A program made the position numbers and the translations under genes. 64,000 nucleotides of DNA, taken from contig CAXIPT010000019.1 of assembly GCA_964030475.1 (NCBI GenBank), positions 313,568-377,567 of the forward strand. The letters are read 5' to 3'. Positions within the stretch are counted from its first letter, which is position 1, and the number at the start of each line of letters is the position of its first letter. Below the pieces are notes generated by a model that did not search any database, was not told the DNA's origin, and saw only the letters and a list, made by a program, of their open reading frames with translations. Source of the stretch: Tethya wilhelma. Lineage: Eukaryota; Porifera; Demospongiae; Tethyida; Tethyidae. Below are positions 53,243 through 64,000 of the stretch, piece after piece.

Positions 53243-54835
53243 CAATACGGTAGTACTAGGTACACAGGAATGGCACGGATGGCCCATTAGCGCAATACAA
53301 ATATTCACGCGAATAACTGCAAAAACTGAGTGCTTAGCACTAAAAGACTTCTTAAGCTACTATTTGTGACCCAATTTTGGAAAACCGACCAGATGTAGTA
53401 AAACTCTGTTTGTAGTAATTGGCGATTGTAGTGTAATTCGCGACATGCGCGCGAAATTAATTTTTTAGCACTAATGGAGAGGAGCACACCTTGGCGAGCT
53501 GCAGACGTGATTTTACGGGTGAGGCTGCTTCTATTGCTGAGATAATAAGCGCATCTACGCCAGCCATGGCTAGCTTCTCGCCCGTTAGTACACGGGATGT
53601 GTTGCCATGTTCATTGATTAATTATTCTGATAAGTACATGATGCAGCTGCGGTTGTGTATCTCATTATAATCTTGCATATTTAATTTGCAACCAAAAACA
53701 ATGCATTGTTCATGAACTAAACACTTCTAGCAGAAAGAAATCTCTTCCAGATGATCAGAAGATGGCCCACAGTGTTGCAGAATCGCTGGGCTATGCCAGG
53801 AGCTGTTAATCTGTGCATAATAATGAATGAATGTTTTGTACATTGTGTATAATAAATTTGCAATGAAATTTGTGGGGGAAAGAAGCTAAGCGCTTCTTAT
53901 TATGGGCAATAAGTATTAGCTAAACTATTTCCTACAGTTAGAATAGCTATAGATGCATGCATTAATATTGGGCGCTTATTTCTGCGCCATTTATAGCCTA
54001 TAGTTACTCTAGTTACAGCCCACCCGCTACATTATTCTACTTAGTAGACTTACTTACCTTGTTGGTGAATCCTCTTAGAAGGCTCCCTGGTCTTCTGTGT
54101 CTTTAAAAAGGCTCATAAAGTAAGTTTTAACTAGCGCTTCAACTAACTTTATGCTTATTTTGATACTACACTAAAATTGTACCACAGACATAAATTGTTT
54201 GTAACACGGATATTATACAGAGTTTGTGTACTCGCGCTTAGCATCGTATTCGCTCACGATTTTAGCGAGTAAAATTGGAATGAATGGTCAGTTTATTTGA
54301 GTTCATATCTCCAAAACTATAGCGCCTAGCCGCTTCAAATTTGGAAAATAGCTAGCTGAAATGACGTAAATTACAATGCAAGTGCTATCTCAAAATTCGC
54401 ATATTACTACATCTGGTCGGTTTTTCAAAATTTGGTCACATAATTTTAGCTCTTTCTCTTTCTAATGAGCCCAAAAACATGGCCTAAAACCATCGCTAAA
54501 GTAACAAACACACATATGCCAAACCTCCAATTTTGTCCATCTTCTTCTTCTTCTTCTTCTATCTTGGCTCAACTTTTTTCAGAGACTATATATATTCACT
54601 TTTAGAAGCTGATTATTGAACAAATATACTTGGTTTCTTCCAGGACAGTCGTTTTGCCATCAGTTTTTAGCGCCTCTAATCGAGTGGCAAGGCGAAAAGC
54701 GCCTCCTCTATATGGCCGCCATTAATTTCTACACTCATGCATAATTCATTAGCTTCTAGAAATTTCGAATTGACGATCCTTTTCACACACAAAAGTGTGC
54801 GTTATTTGGAATTCAAATGCAAGTTGGCCATTAAA
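53243..54835. mobile_element. Hairpin-ended MITE (family 1), copy 7, split by another element
   Basis: The first part (53243-53361) runs from the hairpin to GCTACTATTT; the second (54440-54835) resumes at TTTTAGCTCTTTCTCTTT and continues to the GTGTGCGTTATTTGGAATT end. The interruption is the TIR element at 53362-54439. Confidence 0.85.
53362..54439 (+). mobile_element. Complete GTGACCCAATTTTGG element
   Basis: About 1.08 kb bounded by inverted termini: GTGACCCAATTTTGGAAAAC at the left and TTTTTCAAAATTTGGTCAC at the right, with the mirror extending through CGACCAGATGTAGTAA (about 36 bp). No ORF; contains GTCAGC-like CGCCAGCCATGGCTAGCTTC and a TGAAATTTGTGGGGGAAAGA block. Other copies: 42148 and 61320 (left ends), fragments at 40923 and 60596. 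Its clean split of a family-1 MITE defines its limits. Confidence 0.85.
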
Positions 54836-54902
54836 TTTTTTTATTTGTGTGAAATTGTATACCTTGGACTATTGTATGTACTTGTGTTGACTGTACTTTG
54901 AC

Positions 54903-55125
54903 CTACCGTTTAGCCGGAAATATTGATGGTCAAAAAATTTGACGGTTTGCTCCGCAGAATGTAAAATAAAAATATTGACGAATTTAAATTTGACGATTTG
55001 CGCATGTGCACAATATATTCATATACCGCGCCCAAAATATTGGCGGATTTAATTTGACGATTTGGACTTCGACGTTCAAACCGTCAAATTAAAATCCCCG
55101 TCAATATTTCTGGCTATACGATATG
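54903..55125. mobile_element. Palindromic MITE with TTTGACG iterations
   Basis: CCGTTTAGCCGGAAATATTG at the left mirrors CAATATTTCTGGCTATACG at the right. AATTTGACGATTTG or its AATTTGACGGTTTG variant occurs about four times inside. Non-coding. Confidence 0.75.
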
Positions 55126-56121
55126 TAATAGGCTTGAGCACGTTATGCTTTTTTTCTTGCCTATTATTCTTCTACAATTCTTCACATTGTAACCTATTGT
55201 TCCAGAGCTGCCAAGGTTTGGCAATGAGATTTGATGTATCTAGTCCTAACCCCCCCTTTACGCATTTCACTGGCGACTAGACTAGCTAGACTAGATAACT
55301 TGCAGTTGATCAGTATCATACTAACAAAAAAGTATGCTTTGCATGCACTTAGCCTTATCAGTTCCCAGGCCCAGCACATGTATGCTTTATATGTTATTGT
55401 TATGCCATATGCTCAGCTGCATAGTAAAAATGAAACGGGGTTGCAAAAGTGAGCGAAAGCGTAGATAATATAATACTCCGACTAGTATCCGAGTATATTG
55501 CTAGTTAGCGCACATAGTGGCGCCCGCACCATACATGTGGGGACATGCTAGCGCTGGCCGAACATTTACACTAGCCAAACCCATAATAGTGTACCTCTGA
55601 ACTCAATTATTGCAAACTGGCGAGAGAATGAGGCAAGCAATGCCGGCTCGTCCTGTTATCAAACTTTTGGCGTGAGATTTCTATTGTAAGCGTAAGCTTA
55701 AGAGTGAGAGCGTGTGATGACTGTCTTACATGTGAGAAATACGCGTAATGCGTGAGACTTGGCAGGTCTGTTATTCTGATACTAACACCCGATTGTTCTC
55801 ATAAATTTCTTTTATAATATATACAAATTCAATGACAGTGATGACATACTAATTGTTCCAGCCTTAGTGCTTGTACTGGAGCATTATTAAGTTTCTAATG
55901 CTAGGTCTTGCTGGTCACTGAATGAAGGATTGAGCAGGGAGTTGAGACGCAGCAGAACTCGGCTAAACAAGGAGCACTTTTCTAAAGGCTGCAGCTCGTT
56001 GCGCTAGTCTAGTGATGCTTTCTAATTAACGCCTGCTACACGTGGTGTTATGCTGGGTTTTCCCCTACTATTCCTGCTTAAATAAAACTGGCTGCACTCC
56101 TCTTCCTATCTTCTACGATAG
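55126..56121. other. Non-coding stretch
   Basis: No recognisable gene or repeat. Confidence 0.4.
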
Positions 56122-56335
56122 ATATTCCCAGTACGGTAGTACTTGGTACATAGGAATGGCAAGGATGGCCCATTAGCGCAATACAAATATTCACGCGAAT
56201 AACTCTGCAAAAACTGAACGCTTTGGCACTAAAAGGCTTCTTAAGCTACTATTTAGCCTTTTCTCTTTCTATTGAGCCTAAAAAAATAGCCTAAAACCAT
56301 CGCTAAAGTAATAAACTAAAGTATGCCAAACCTAC
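56122..56335. mobile_element. Hairpin-ended MITE (family 1), copy 8, truncated
   Basis: Starts with CCCAGTACGGTAGTACTTGG and ends at the single N at 56336, beyond which MULE copy A begins in mid-intron. Confidence 0.8.
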
Positions 56336-56336
56336 N

Positions 56337-59209
56337 CATGTAAAAAAATCTTGATAATATTATAATAATGTATCTGCATAATTATTCTTTTATCATTATA
56401 CAGACGGTGAAGGCGAAACACAAAATTTGGCTTTGATTCAGTACACGTTTTCTTTTGAAGAACATGATGTAAAAGTTGCACCTCATGGGAATTCGAAGAA
56501 GTGTGAAAGCTATGTGAGGACAATGCCTAGTGTACTGGAGAAATTAAAGAATGTGTCGTCTTCTTGCACTGCTAAGCGTACTCTAACTTTTGTATCCAAA
56601 GAAGTTGGGAGTATACGAGATGCCAATTCAGCTTGTGCACTTCCTCGAAATAGGCAGCAAATAAATGATCTTCGTAGGCCATTGACCTCCAGATTGGGTG
56701 GCTCTGACCCTTTGTTCTCAATGATGATGATGTGCAAAGAGGAGGAAGGAACAAAGGCGCCGAATGCATTTGTTCGTATTGTAAGTGGAGCTCCGTATCC
56801 AATGATGTTGTTGGCATTTGATTGGACACTAGAAGATCTTGTAAGATTTTGTACCTCTCCTGCTCCAGCCAGCATTTTGGGTATTGATCCAAGCTTTAAT
56901 CTCGGAGACTTCGATGTTACTGTCACAACTTACCGCCAACTTTTATTGTCAGTTCAAGGCAACTCTATGAAACATCCTACACTGATTGGGCCACTGTTTA
57001 TTCATGTTAAGAAAGATTTCGAACCCTACCATTTCTTTGCTTCGTCCCTTGTAAGCAAACGTCCTGAGCTTATTAATCTTCATTGTTTTGGTACAGATGG
57101 TGAGCAAGCCTTGGTGAAAGCCTTTACATCAGTTTTTCCCAAAGCAAAACATTTGCGTTGCTTTCTTCACTTCCGAGATAATATCGAGCGTAAATTACAG
57201 CAGTTAAATATGCCATCTTCAGTGATTAATGAGTATAAAAAAGACCTTTTTGGAAATCCTCAACATCTGGAGTTGGGCCTTGTTGATTGTGAGGCTGAAA
57301 ATGAACTAGACGACAAGTTGGATCAATTGGAGAAGAAGTGGAATGATCGAGAGAAACCATTTAATTCACCACCCGAATTTCATTCCTGGTTTAAACAGCA
57401 CAGTCGAGATGTTGTATCAGAATCAATGCTTCGTCCAGTCCGAGTAGAGGCTGGTTTGGGTTCACCTCCTGAACCCTATTATACCAATGACACCGAGTCC
57501 AAAAATAACATCCTAAAGCAGCATGTTGGTCGAAAAGCCTCGAGCCTACCAAATTTTGTTGAAAGCATGAGAGATTTAGTCAACGAGCAACAAAATGAGG
57601 TAGAAAAGGCCATAGCTGGTTGTGGTGAGTATCGAGTTGTTCCTCAGTACTCATCTCTTGCCTGTGATCGAAGCAAATGGTTCAAAATGTCTGAAAAGCA
57701 GAGACAAAACAAAATTTCAAGGTTTATGTCTGCCAAAGTAGATCCTGAAATAGATACTACTTTCCAAGATCGAGATACTCCACTTGATGAACTTCAACTC
57801 CCTTCACATATGAAGAAGACTGTTTGGAGTCGTGCACAATCTATCATTTCTGATGACACTGCCATTATTGTTGCCCCAGGAGATGAAACATCTTTCATTG
57901 TTAAAAGCTTAAGTGGAAATCGACCTCACTATGTTCATCCTTCTAAAGGTGGTGGCTACATATGCGACAGTGAATGTCTTGGATATACATCAGCCAAAAT
58001 TTGTGCACATACTGTTGCAGCTGCTCTCAAGGCAGAGAAAATAGATGATTTGGTTGCATGGTACAAAAAATTGAAATATCGCCCTAACTTCACAATGCTT
58101 GCTGATAGTGGTAAGCCATCTTCTGTTGGAAAGAAACCACGAAAATGAGTTACCAAAAAGGTTTCTAGTAAGATCCGTTCTGTTCTTGCCACTGCTGATG
58201 AACATGATTTTACAAGCCGTGTGGCAGATGAGACAAGTGGGATAGATGAAGGTGAAGGCAGTGCTAACCGCACCACATTCACACAGGGTTCATCTCAGCA
58301 AATTGATGCATGTCATGTGCCACCTCTTGTACACACACAGCAACCATTGTTCATAGAAACACATGCTCCATTGTACAACTATGGATATCAGAACTTAGAC
58401 CAGTCCCTACATTACTACCGATCACCACCTCCTCTTATTCCTTGCATCTCCCACCATACAAATGTGCCACCTACATGTGCAGTTCCTACGACACCACCTA
58501 CACTACCATTGATACCATCTTCTGTACCTGTGACGCTGTCTCCTGTTCAACATGAACAAAAACCGTCAGTTGAAACACCATTTTGGCTGCACTTTGTTAG
58601 TGGAAACATATCTCGATGCAATGGCTGCAAGGGGAAAATTGGTCGTCTTGGGAGAAACCCCCTTCCACCTCCTGATGATGTAGTATTGCAGCATAAAGAA
58701 AGGGTTATTTTTCAAAATCGAAACACTGGTACATTCCAGATGAGCTACGACCATCGCAATGTGTACTATCATGCCTGGAAAACATGTATTGGAGCACATT
58801 TCCGGGATTTCAATGCTGCTTTTCACATTAAAGTCAGTCAAGAAGTTAATGCAAAGCTCAACAGTGTGCATGTGGATCATTTTCGTAGAGAGTTTGGCAT
58901 TTCTCTTTGAACTAATTCGAGTATTCAAGAGTAAACAATAAATTCTTAATATTACATTCTCTAACTTGTTCAAACTCATAGCTAGTATGTAATAGCTAGT
59001 GAGTGAAGTACTTTACTACAACTATTATGATTATTATAGCTAACGTTCTCTAACTTATTCAAGCTAGTCATCACACTGATGCTCAAGTCCTGCATTAATT
59101 ATGCGTATAAATGCAGTCATGAGTCGAGTTTTCATTATTTGACCATTTCCCGTTCCCGTTCCCGCTTCCGTTTCCGTTCCCTGCTTCCCTTGAAATCCAG
59201 TTGCCCTCA
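56337..59209 (+). mobile_element. MULE family 1, copy A
   Basis: Plus-strand copy, cut at its 5' side by the N at 56336 (the sequence starts within the intron that precedes the main exon in copy B). The 3' non-coding part and terminus are complete: about six TTCCCG/TTTCCG units, then CTTGAAATCCAGTTGCCC ending at 59206. Upstream exons and 5' TIR are missing. Confidence 0.85.
56404..58910 (+). pseudogene. MULE transposase, copy A main exon, one stop
   Basis: The exon opens after TTATACAG at 56403 and is a single frame to the stop at 58908-58910, broken only by TGA at 58146-58148, where copies B and C have GGA. Counting from codon 56427: N-terminal VAPHGNSKKC region; first Asp 154 (GIDPSFNLG); second Asp 224 (GTDGEQAL); Cys245/His248 (LRCFLHF); Glu357 (NDTESKNN); SWIM-like zinc ligands Cys513, Cys517, Cys526 and His528; then a Pro/His-rich linker and the C-terminal CNGCKGK motif. 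This is the layout of Mutator-like transposases. Because the stop lies after the catalytic and SWIM domains, a truncated protein might still bind DNA. Nearly identical to copy B, so a recent insertion. Confidence 0.9.
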
Positions 59210-60099
59210 ACCACAGGGATGACATCATGTTTGACTTGCTGTATTCTATAAACAGGCAGGGTACACAGAAGTATACAACTACAGCTCGTACTTGTAGTGT
59301 ATGTAACTAGACACACTCTACAATAAATAATGCATACATACCTGTCTATTACTTGCTGCTTTCTCCAAGACCTTGGCACATTGATGCATCTACACAACTG
59401 CCACCAGACACAGTGTGCTTATCGAAAGGCTTGGGGAGGTCAGCTTCAGGTATATCAGCAGGAGTTAGTGTTATCTGCACTTCTTTTGCTGCCATTCCAT
59501 AGATTATCAAACTTCAGTCACTTCTAACCTACGTTGGATTTGAGTTCTTCAACTTGCAACGTGTTGATCTATGCCTCTAGTTTTATGTTAGAATCGTTTA
59601 ACTGATTACCTGTGGTTGACGCTATATCGCTTCATCTTTCAAACCGCGGTTGATGCAAAATCGCGTCAAATTAGCACTAGCGACTATTTTGCAAGCTAAG
59701 ATATTAGCCCTGAACTTTAAACTTTATATACGAATAGGTAAGGGACTACTACTGCTAACTCTACTCTACTGGCGCTACTCGTCGTTGGGAGACTAACGTT
59801 CACAATCTTTGCGATCAAGATGGTCGACTTTAGATCGACGTTATTTCTACAACCCTTCAGAGGATAAGCTTGAAACTTGCTACGTAGGTGCAGGGATAGT
59901 TAGGCTATATATATGATGTAGCTAAGCAACAATCAAGCTTATTATACTCCAGGTCTTGTTGCTTAGTGAAGGTTTTGCTATTAAAAATAGCCTAACATAC
60001 GGGAGGGTCAAATACGCTAGAATATAGTCGTTCGTATAAACCTTTTTTTCCAGCTAGTCAGCAACGCTTATAAAAGCGATGCCATGGCTAAAAAGCTTT
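59210..60099. other. Mostly non-coding; exon-like fragment at 59395-59510
   Basis: The minus strand at 59395-59510 reads TPADIPEADLPKPFDKHTVS, resembling the C-terminal fragment at 49.8-50.1 kb. The remainder shows no recognisable feature. Confidence 0.35.
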
Positions 60100-60560
60100 G
60101 CCTAATCTTTTGTGAATACTTAATTTTTCAACACTTGGAACATTATCTTGAGGTAAAAAAAAACATTGTTTGTGATAAACAAAGTTTTCTCACAGTACAG
60201 ATAAAGAAATAAGTCTTTTTAACTATCGACTTAGAAAATTTTCTGTAACTAAAAAATACACTTTTGAAAAAAAACGTTTATTTTGCCTTTAAAGCATTTT
60301 TTAGAAACAAGGAAACACTTTTGTGAATAGTTACCTTTTCAACACTTGGAACATTATCTTAAGGTGAAAAACATTGTTTATGATAAAGTTTTGTCACAGT
60401 GCAGACAAAGAACTTAGTCCTTTTGACTGAGTATTGACTTAGAAAATTTTCTGTGCTTAAAAAATACAAAGGCAAAACAAATCCTTTTCTTCAAAAGTGT
60501 CCTTTTTGGTTTAAAAAACTTTTCTTAGTCCTGTCACTCAAAATGACAAAGTACTTTTTC
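60100..60560. repeat. A-rich tandem repeat, related to 41004-41530
   Basis: About two units of ~210 bp with CTTTTGTGAATA, TTTTTCAACACTTGGAACATT and GAC(T)GAGTATTGACTTAGA. Confidence 0.7.
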
Positions 60561-60595
60561 TCTTCCATGAGAAAACTTTGTTTTCGAGGCAAAAT

Positions 60596-61319
60596 ATGTG
60601 ATCCAATTTCGGAAAACAGACCAGATGTATTCGCTGGTAAAAATCATGATTATTGTTTCTTTTGCAATTACGTCATAAGTAGATGCGGAAATCAAAATTT
60701 GATTCAGCTAGGTTCAATATAGCCTTTATAAACCAATCGCTCAATACAGTTACTATGCAAAAAATGTCAATGAATATGTTGCTATGGTGTACTACAATCA
60801 CTCCATATACTCTCTGTGTCATAATTATTCATGTTGCACATTGTAGTGAAACGAGTTTGTAGTAGAATATTTGCATACTGATGAAGCGCCCCTTAAAAAT
60901 TTTTGCCAAGTCCTGCAAGGAAAGAAGAAAGCCAAAAGCTAACTGAAGAAGAAAACAAGCAAGTAATTACCTATAAAGAAGCCTCGCTAAAAATTTCTTC
61001 CAAGTATTGCAAAAGAAGAAGAAAGCCAAGAGATAACTCAAGAAAAAGACAAAAAGCAAGTAAGTACTTATAAACTTGAGTGTAAGGTTAGCAGGTGGGT
61101 ATTAAATAGAATGATCACGCAAAGAAATAAACCAAAGTGCATGAAAAGATCAAAACAATCATGTATTTGGTTTCATTTACCCATCATAGCAAATACTAGT
61201 AAACAAACATGTGTGACAATAGGCCAGATGCATGTAAGCACAAAAACTTTAATTAAATTTAATGATTGTGTATGTGAGAGAGAGTGTACATATGTGTGAT
61301 GTATATATTTAAAAAATGT
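60596..61319. other. Non-coding; GTGATCCAATTTCGG end fragment at 60596
   Basis: The first 60 bp match the left terminus of the GTGACCC element. A phrase with AAGAAGAAAGCCAA(A/G)AG is repeated near 60925 and 61015. No gene is seen. Confidence 0.5.
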
Positions 61320-62163
61320 GACCCAATTTTGGAAAACCTACCAGATGTAGTAAAACTTTATTTGTAATAATCGGCGATTGTAGTGTAATTCGCGACGCAC
61401 ACGCGAAATTAATTTTTTTGCACCAATGAGGAGGGGCACACCTTGGCGAGCTGCAGAGGTGATTTTATGGGTGGGGCTGCTTCTGTTGCTGAGATATAAG
61501 CGTTTGAATGCAGCTATGTCAGCCATGGCTAGCTTCTCTCCCGTTAGTAGACGGGATGCGTTGCCATGTTCATTGATTAATTATTATGATAAACTAAACA
61601 CTTCTAGCAGAAAGAAATCTCTTTCAGATGATCAGAAGATGGCCCACAGTGTTGCAGAATGGCTGGGCTATGCCAGGAGCTGTTTATCTGTGCATGAATA
61701 TATTGTACATTGTGTATAATAAATTTGCAATGAAATTTGTGTGGGAAAGAAGCTAAGCGCTTCTTATTATGGGCAATAAGTATTAGCTAAACTGTTTTCT
61801 ACAGTTAGAATAGCTATAGATGCATGCATTAATATTGGGCACTTATTTCTGCGCCATTAATAGCTTAGTTACTCTAGTTACAGCCCACCCACTACATTAT
61901 TCTACTTAGTAGACTTACTTACCTCCTTGGTGAATCCTCCTGGAAGGCTCCCTGGTCTTCTGTGTCTTCATAAAGTAAGTTTTAACTAGCGCTTCAACTA
62001 ACTTCATGCATATTCTGATACTACACTAAAATTGTACCACAAACATAAATTGTTTGTAACACGGATAGTATACGGAATTTGTGTACTCGCGCTTAGCAAC
62101 GTATTCGCTCACGATTTTAGCGAGTAAAATTAGAATGAACGGTCGGTATATTTGAGCTCATAT
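61320..62163 (+). mobile_element. GTGACCCAATTTTGG element, 3'-truncated copy
   Basis: Left terminus intact at 61320; follows the complete element at 53362 up to about 62163, where the GTGACCTGTCAAG repeat starts. About 90 bp (ATACATGATGCAGCTG region) are deleted near 61590. Confidence 0.8.
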
Positions 62164-62257
62164 GTGACCTGTCAAGCGAAAACCTGACGTTTGGGAATTT
62201 CCGCGAATTTTGAGTTAGCTATTCCACGTATATCTAGGCCTTCTCAGGAAGCGCATA
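62164..62257. repeat. GTGACCTGTCAAG repeat fragment
   Basis: Matches 46041-46135 and stops at the single N at 62258. Confidence 0.65.
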
Positions 62258-62258
62258 N

Positions 62259-62745
62259 ACACAGGAATGGCACGGATGGTCCATTAGCGCAATACAAATA
62301 TTCACGCGAATAACTCTGCAAAAACTGAGCACTTAGCACTTAAAGGCTTCTCAAGCTTCTATTTAGCTCTTTCTCTTTCTATTGAGCCCAAAAACATGGC
62401 CTAAAACCATCGCTAAAGTAACAAACATAAACATGCCAAACTTCCAAATTTCTCCATCTTCTTCTTCTTCTTCTTCTTCTATCTTGCTCGAGTTTTCTCA
62501 GAGACTATTCACGCTGATTCTTAAACGAATGAACTTGGTTTCTTCCGGGACAATCGCTTTTGCCATCGGTTTTTAGCACCTCTCATTGAGTAGCTAGATA
62601 CAAGGCAAAAAGCGCCTCCTCTATATGGCCGCCATTAATTTTTTGTACACTCATGCATAACTTATTAGCTTCTAGAAAATTCGAATTGACGACCCTTTCC
62701 ACACACAAAACGGTGCAATATTTGGAATTCAAATGCAAGTTGCCT
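62259..62745. mobile_element. Hairpin-ended MITE (family 1), copy 9
   Basis: Starts just after the N (hairpin itself missing), contains GCCCAAAAACATGGCCTAAA, a (TTC)n tract and the CGACCCTTTCCACACACAAA end. Confidence 0.8.
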
Positions 62746-62964
62746 GGAACTATAATTTTTGCGATACCTGGTTGCTCTTCTTAAGAGATGAATCAGGACT
62801 TTGATTATCATAACATATACTAAGAAAGGCAAGTAAATTTTATGATACAGCTCCTGCCTCCAAATCATGCAAATGACTGAGATGTGTGTTACACTTCAGT
62901 ATCAAGCAGGCCGCTCAGTACACAACTTACTGAGCAGCCCTGCCACAGTCTGGCTTGCCAGACT

Positions 62965-63272
62965 CAGGGGGTGGTGACTCCCATATATACTGTACTTGGA
63001 GCCGCAACCGCAGTCAAGATCTTGACCGTCCAAAATTTCCATTTTAACCGTTGACCGAGACTAAAAATTGATTTTGACCGTTGACTGAGCTGCGAAATTC
63101 GCACTTGACTGACGACCTTTACAAACTTCGATCGTTCATTTTGACCGTTGACCAGCACTAAATTTCATTTTGACCGTTGACCAGCACTAAAATCTCATTT
63201 TGACCGTTGACCGTCATCTTGACTGAGGTCGCAGCTCCAAGTACAGTACATATGGGAGTTGCCACCCCCTGA
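62965..63272. mobile_element. MITE with TTGACC-rich interior
   Basis: Left end CAGGGGGTGGTGACTCCCAT and right end ATGGGAGTTGCCACCCCCTG are inverted repeats extending through TACTGTACTTGGAGC. The interior is an array of about eight TTTTGACCGTTGACC-type motifs. Same design as 6911-7225 but different termini. Confidence 0.85.
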
Positions 63273-63295
63273 GACTACTAGCTTAGTAGCTAGCT

Positions 63296-63625
63296 ACACA
63301 CACCAACTCAATTGTGATTTGTAGAATTATGGAAAAATGAGAACAAACAAGTACAAAAAACATTGGAAATGTAATGAGACACAGCAATGGCTAAATCGTA
63401 AAAAGAACGCAAATAAGATGGAATGGCTGTTAGAGAGTGTAAGGAATTCTTCCTGTGGGCAAAATAAGAGACTCAATAAAAAGATTATTAAATGCAGCCC
63501 ATACAGGAAGAATTCTGCACACACTCTAACAACCATTCCATCTTGTTTGCGTTCTTTTTACAATTTAGCCATTCCTGTGTCTCATTACATTTCCAATGTT
63601 TTTTGTACTTGTATATATACAAATT
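63296..63625. mobile_element. Foldback MITE, copy f
   Basis: Left extension AATGAGAACAAACAAGTA, arms around CATTGGAAATGTAATGAGAC and its complement, loop near 63480. Confidence 0.85.
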
Positions 63626-63650
63626 GAGGAGGACTTACAAGGAAAAATTC

Positions 63651-64000
63651 AGTGGCGGATTTAGAGGGGGGTCCGTGGGGTCCGTGGACCCCCCCTTTCA
63701 GCTGAGACCTCGCATCATAATTAACTGTGGGAATGAGAAAGGTGCTTGCTGGAACCTCCTTTCAACTTCAAAATAACAAAAACAACTTAAAATCTCATTG
63801 AAAACCAGTCTTTTGAGATAGATAATATAGTTTTTGTCTCTTTCTCACTGTTTTTTTCGCCATTCACGCCTTATTCTGGTAAAATTTTAGCTGCACGCAC
63901 GCTAAAGGGGCGGGGCTATACGACCGGAAGTGGGCGTAGCCAAGCATAAATTTTTCGCGCACTTCGCGAGCATTCATTTGAACCCCTCTTTTCAAAATCC
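63651..64000 (+). mobile_element. Start of a CAGTGGCGGATTT element, cut by the window end
   Basis: CAGTGGCGGATTTAGAGG followed by a G/C-rich GGGGTCCGTGG inverted segment looks like the end of a hAT-like non-autonomous element. No ORF in the visible part. Confidence 0.5.

Overview
This window looks like eukaryotic, probably invertebrate, nuclear DNA: AT-rich, intron-bearing, and built almost entirely from transposable elements nested in one another. The repeat types (MULE transposases with SWIM domains, a Ty3/Gypsy-type LTR element, a hAT-ZMYM1-like transposase, foldback MITEs, TTAA- and 8-bp-TSD MITEs) would suit a demosponge such as Amphimedon; that placement is an inference from general character, not from a species-specific gene. 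I see no bacterial features, tRNA, rRNA or CRISPR. Ten single Ns sit at sequence discontinuities, two of them between exact duplicates of 37 and 43 bp, so they look like contig joins. Order across them should be treated with caution.

Layout. 0-8 kb: an LTR-element gag fragment, a ~119-bp satellite array with a 616-N gap, a 30-bp minisatellite, a direct duplication and a MITE. 7.8-16 kb: a frameshifted pogo/Tigger-like transposase; two diverged copies of a ~1.2 kb unit carrying a chromodomain relic; a spliced gene with a PB1-like domain and a CCHH finger; an unrecognised minus-strand gene. 16.9-18 kb: an intact 321-codon ORF with a possible PD-(D/E)XK nuclease signature. 18.2-22.3 kb: 5' LTR, primer site and gag of the LTR element, joined across an N to the last exons of a PHD-finger gene, then a foldback MITE and a partial LTR. 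22.5-27.3 kb: a minus-strand LTR element with both LTRs, polypurine tract, gag, zinc knuckle and protease, but with reverse transcriptase and RNase H deleted, a hAT transposase fragment inserted ahead of the integrase zinc domain, and the integrase core gone.

27.6-39.0 kb is the most striking region. A broken MULE copy (C) and a nearly complete one (B), both on the minus strand, form the outer ends of an 11.4 kb block. The block is flanked by a perfect 9-bp direct repeat, AATGCTAAG, the target-site length expected of Mutator elements. Between them lies a second MULE family, split by a poly(A)-tailed retroposon (9-bp repeat AAAGCATCA), which is itself split by a 480-bp MITE (8-bp repeat CCCCCATC). 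This is either a macrotransposon or the product of recombination between two copies.

39-56 kb has almost no coding potential. It holds a ~1 kb inverted duplication (39.55-40.59 kb against 45.0-47.9 kb) whose right arm contains a 605-bp TTAA-flanked MITE, for which the left arm preserves the empty site. It also has A-rich satellites, copies of at least four short repeat families and exons of a third MULE lineage (48.0-52.2 kb). 56.3-59.2 kb is a third MULE copy (A), in plus orientation, with a single in-frame stop. 59-64 kb is repeats only, and the last element runs off the window.

Apart from the PB1-like gene, the PHD-finger exons, the candidate nuclease and perhaps the 15-kb minus-strand gene, every coding trace belongs to mobile elements, nearly all of them broken.
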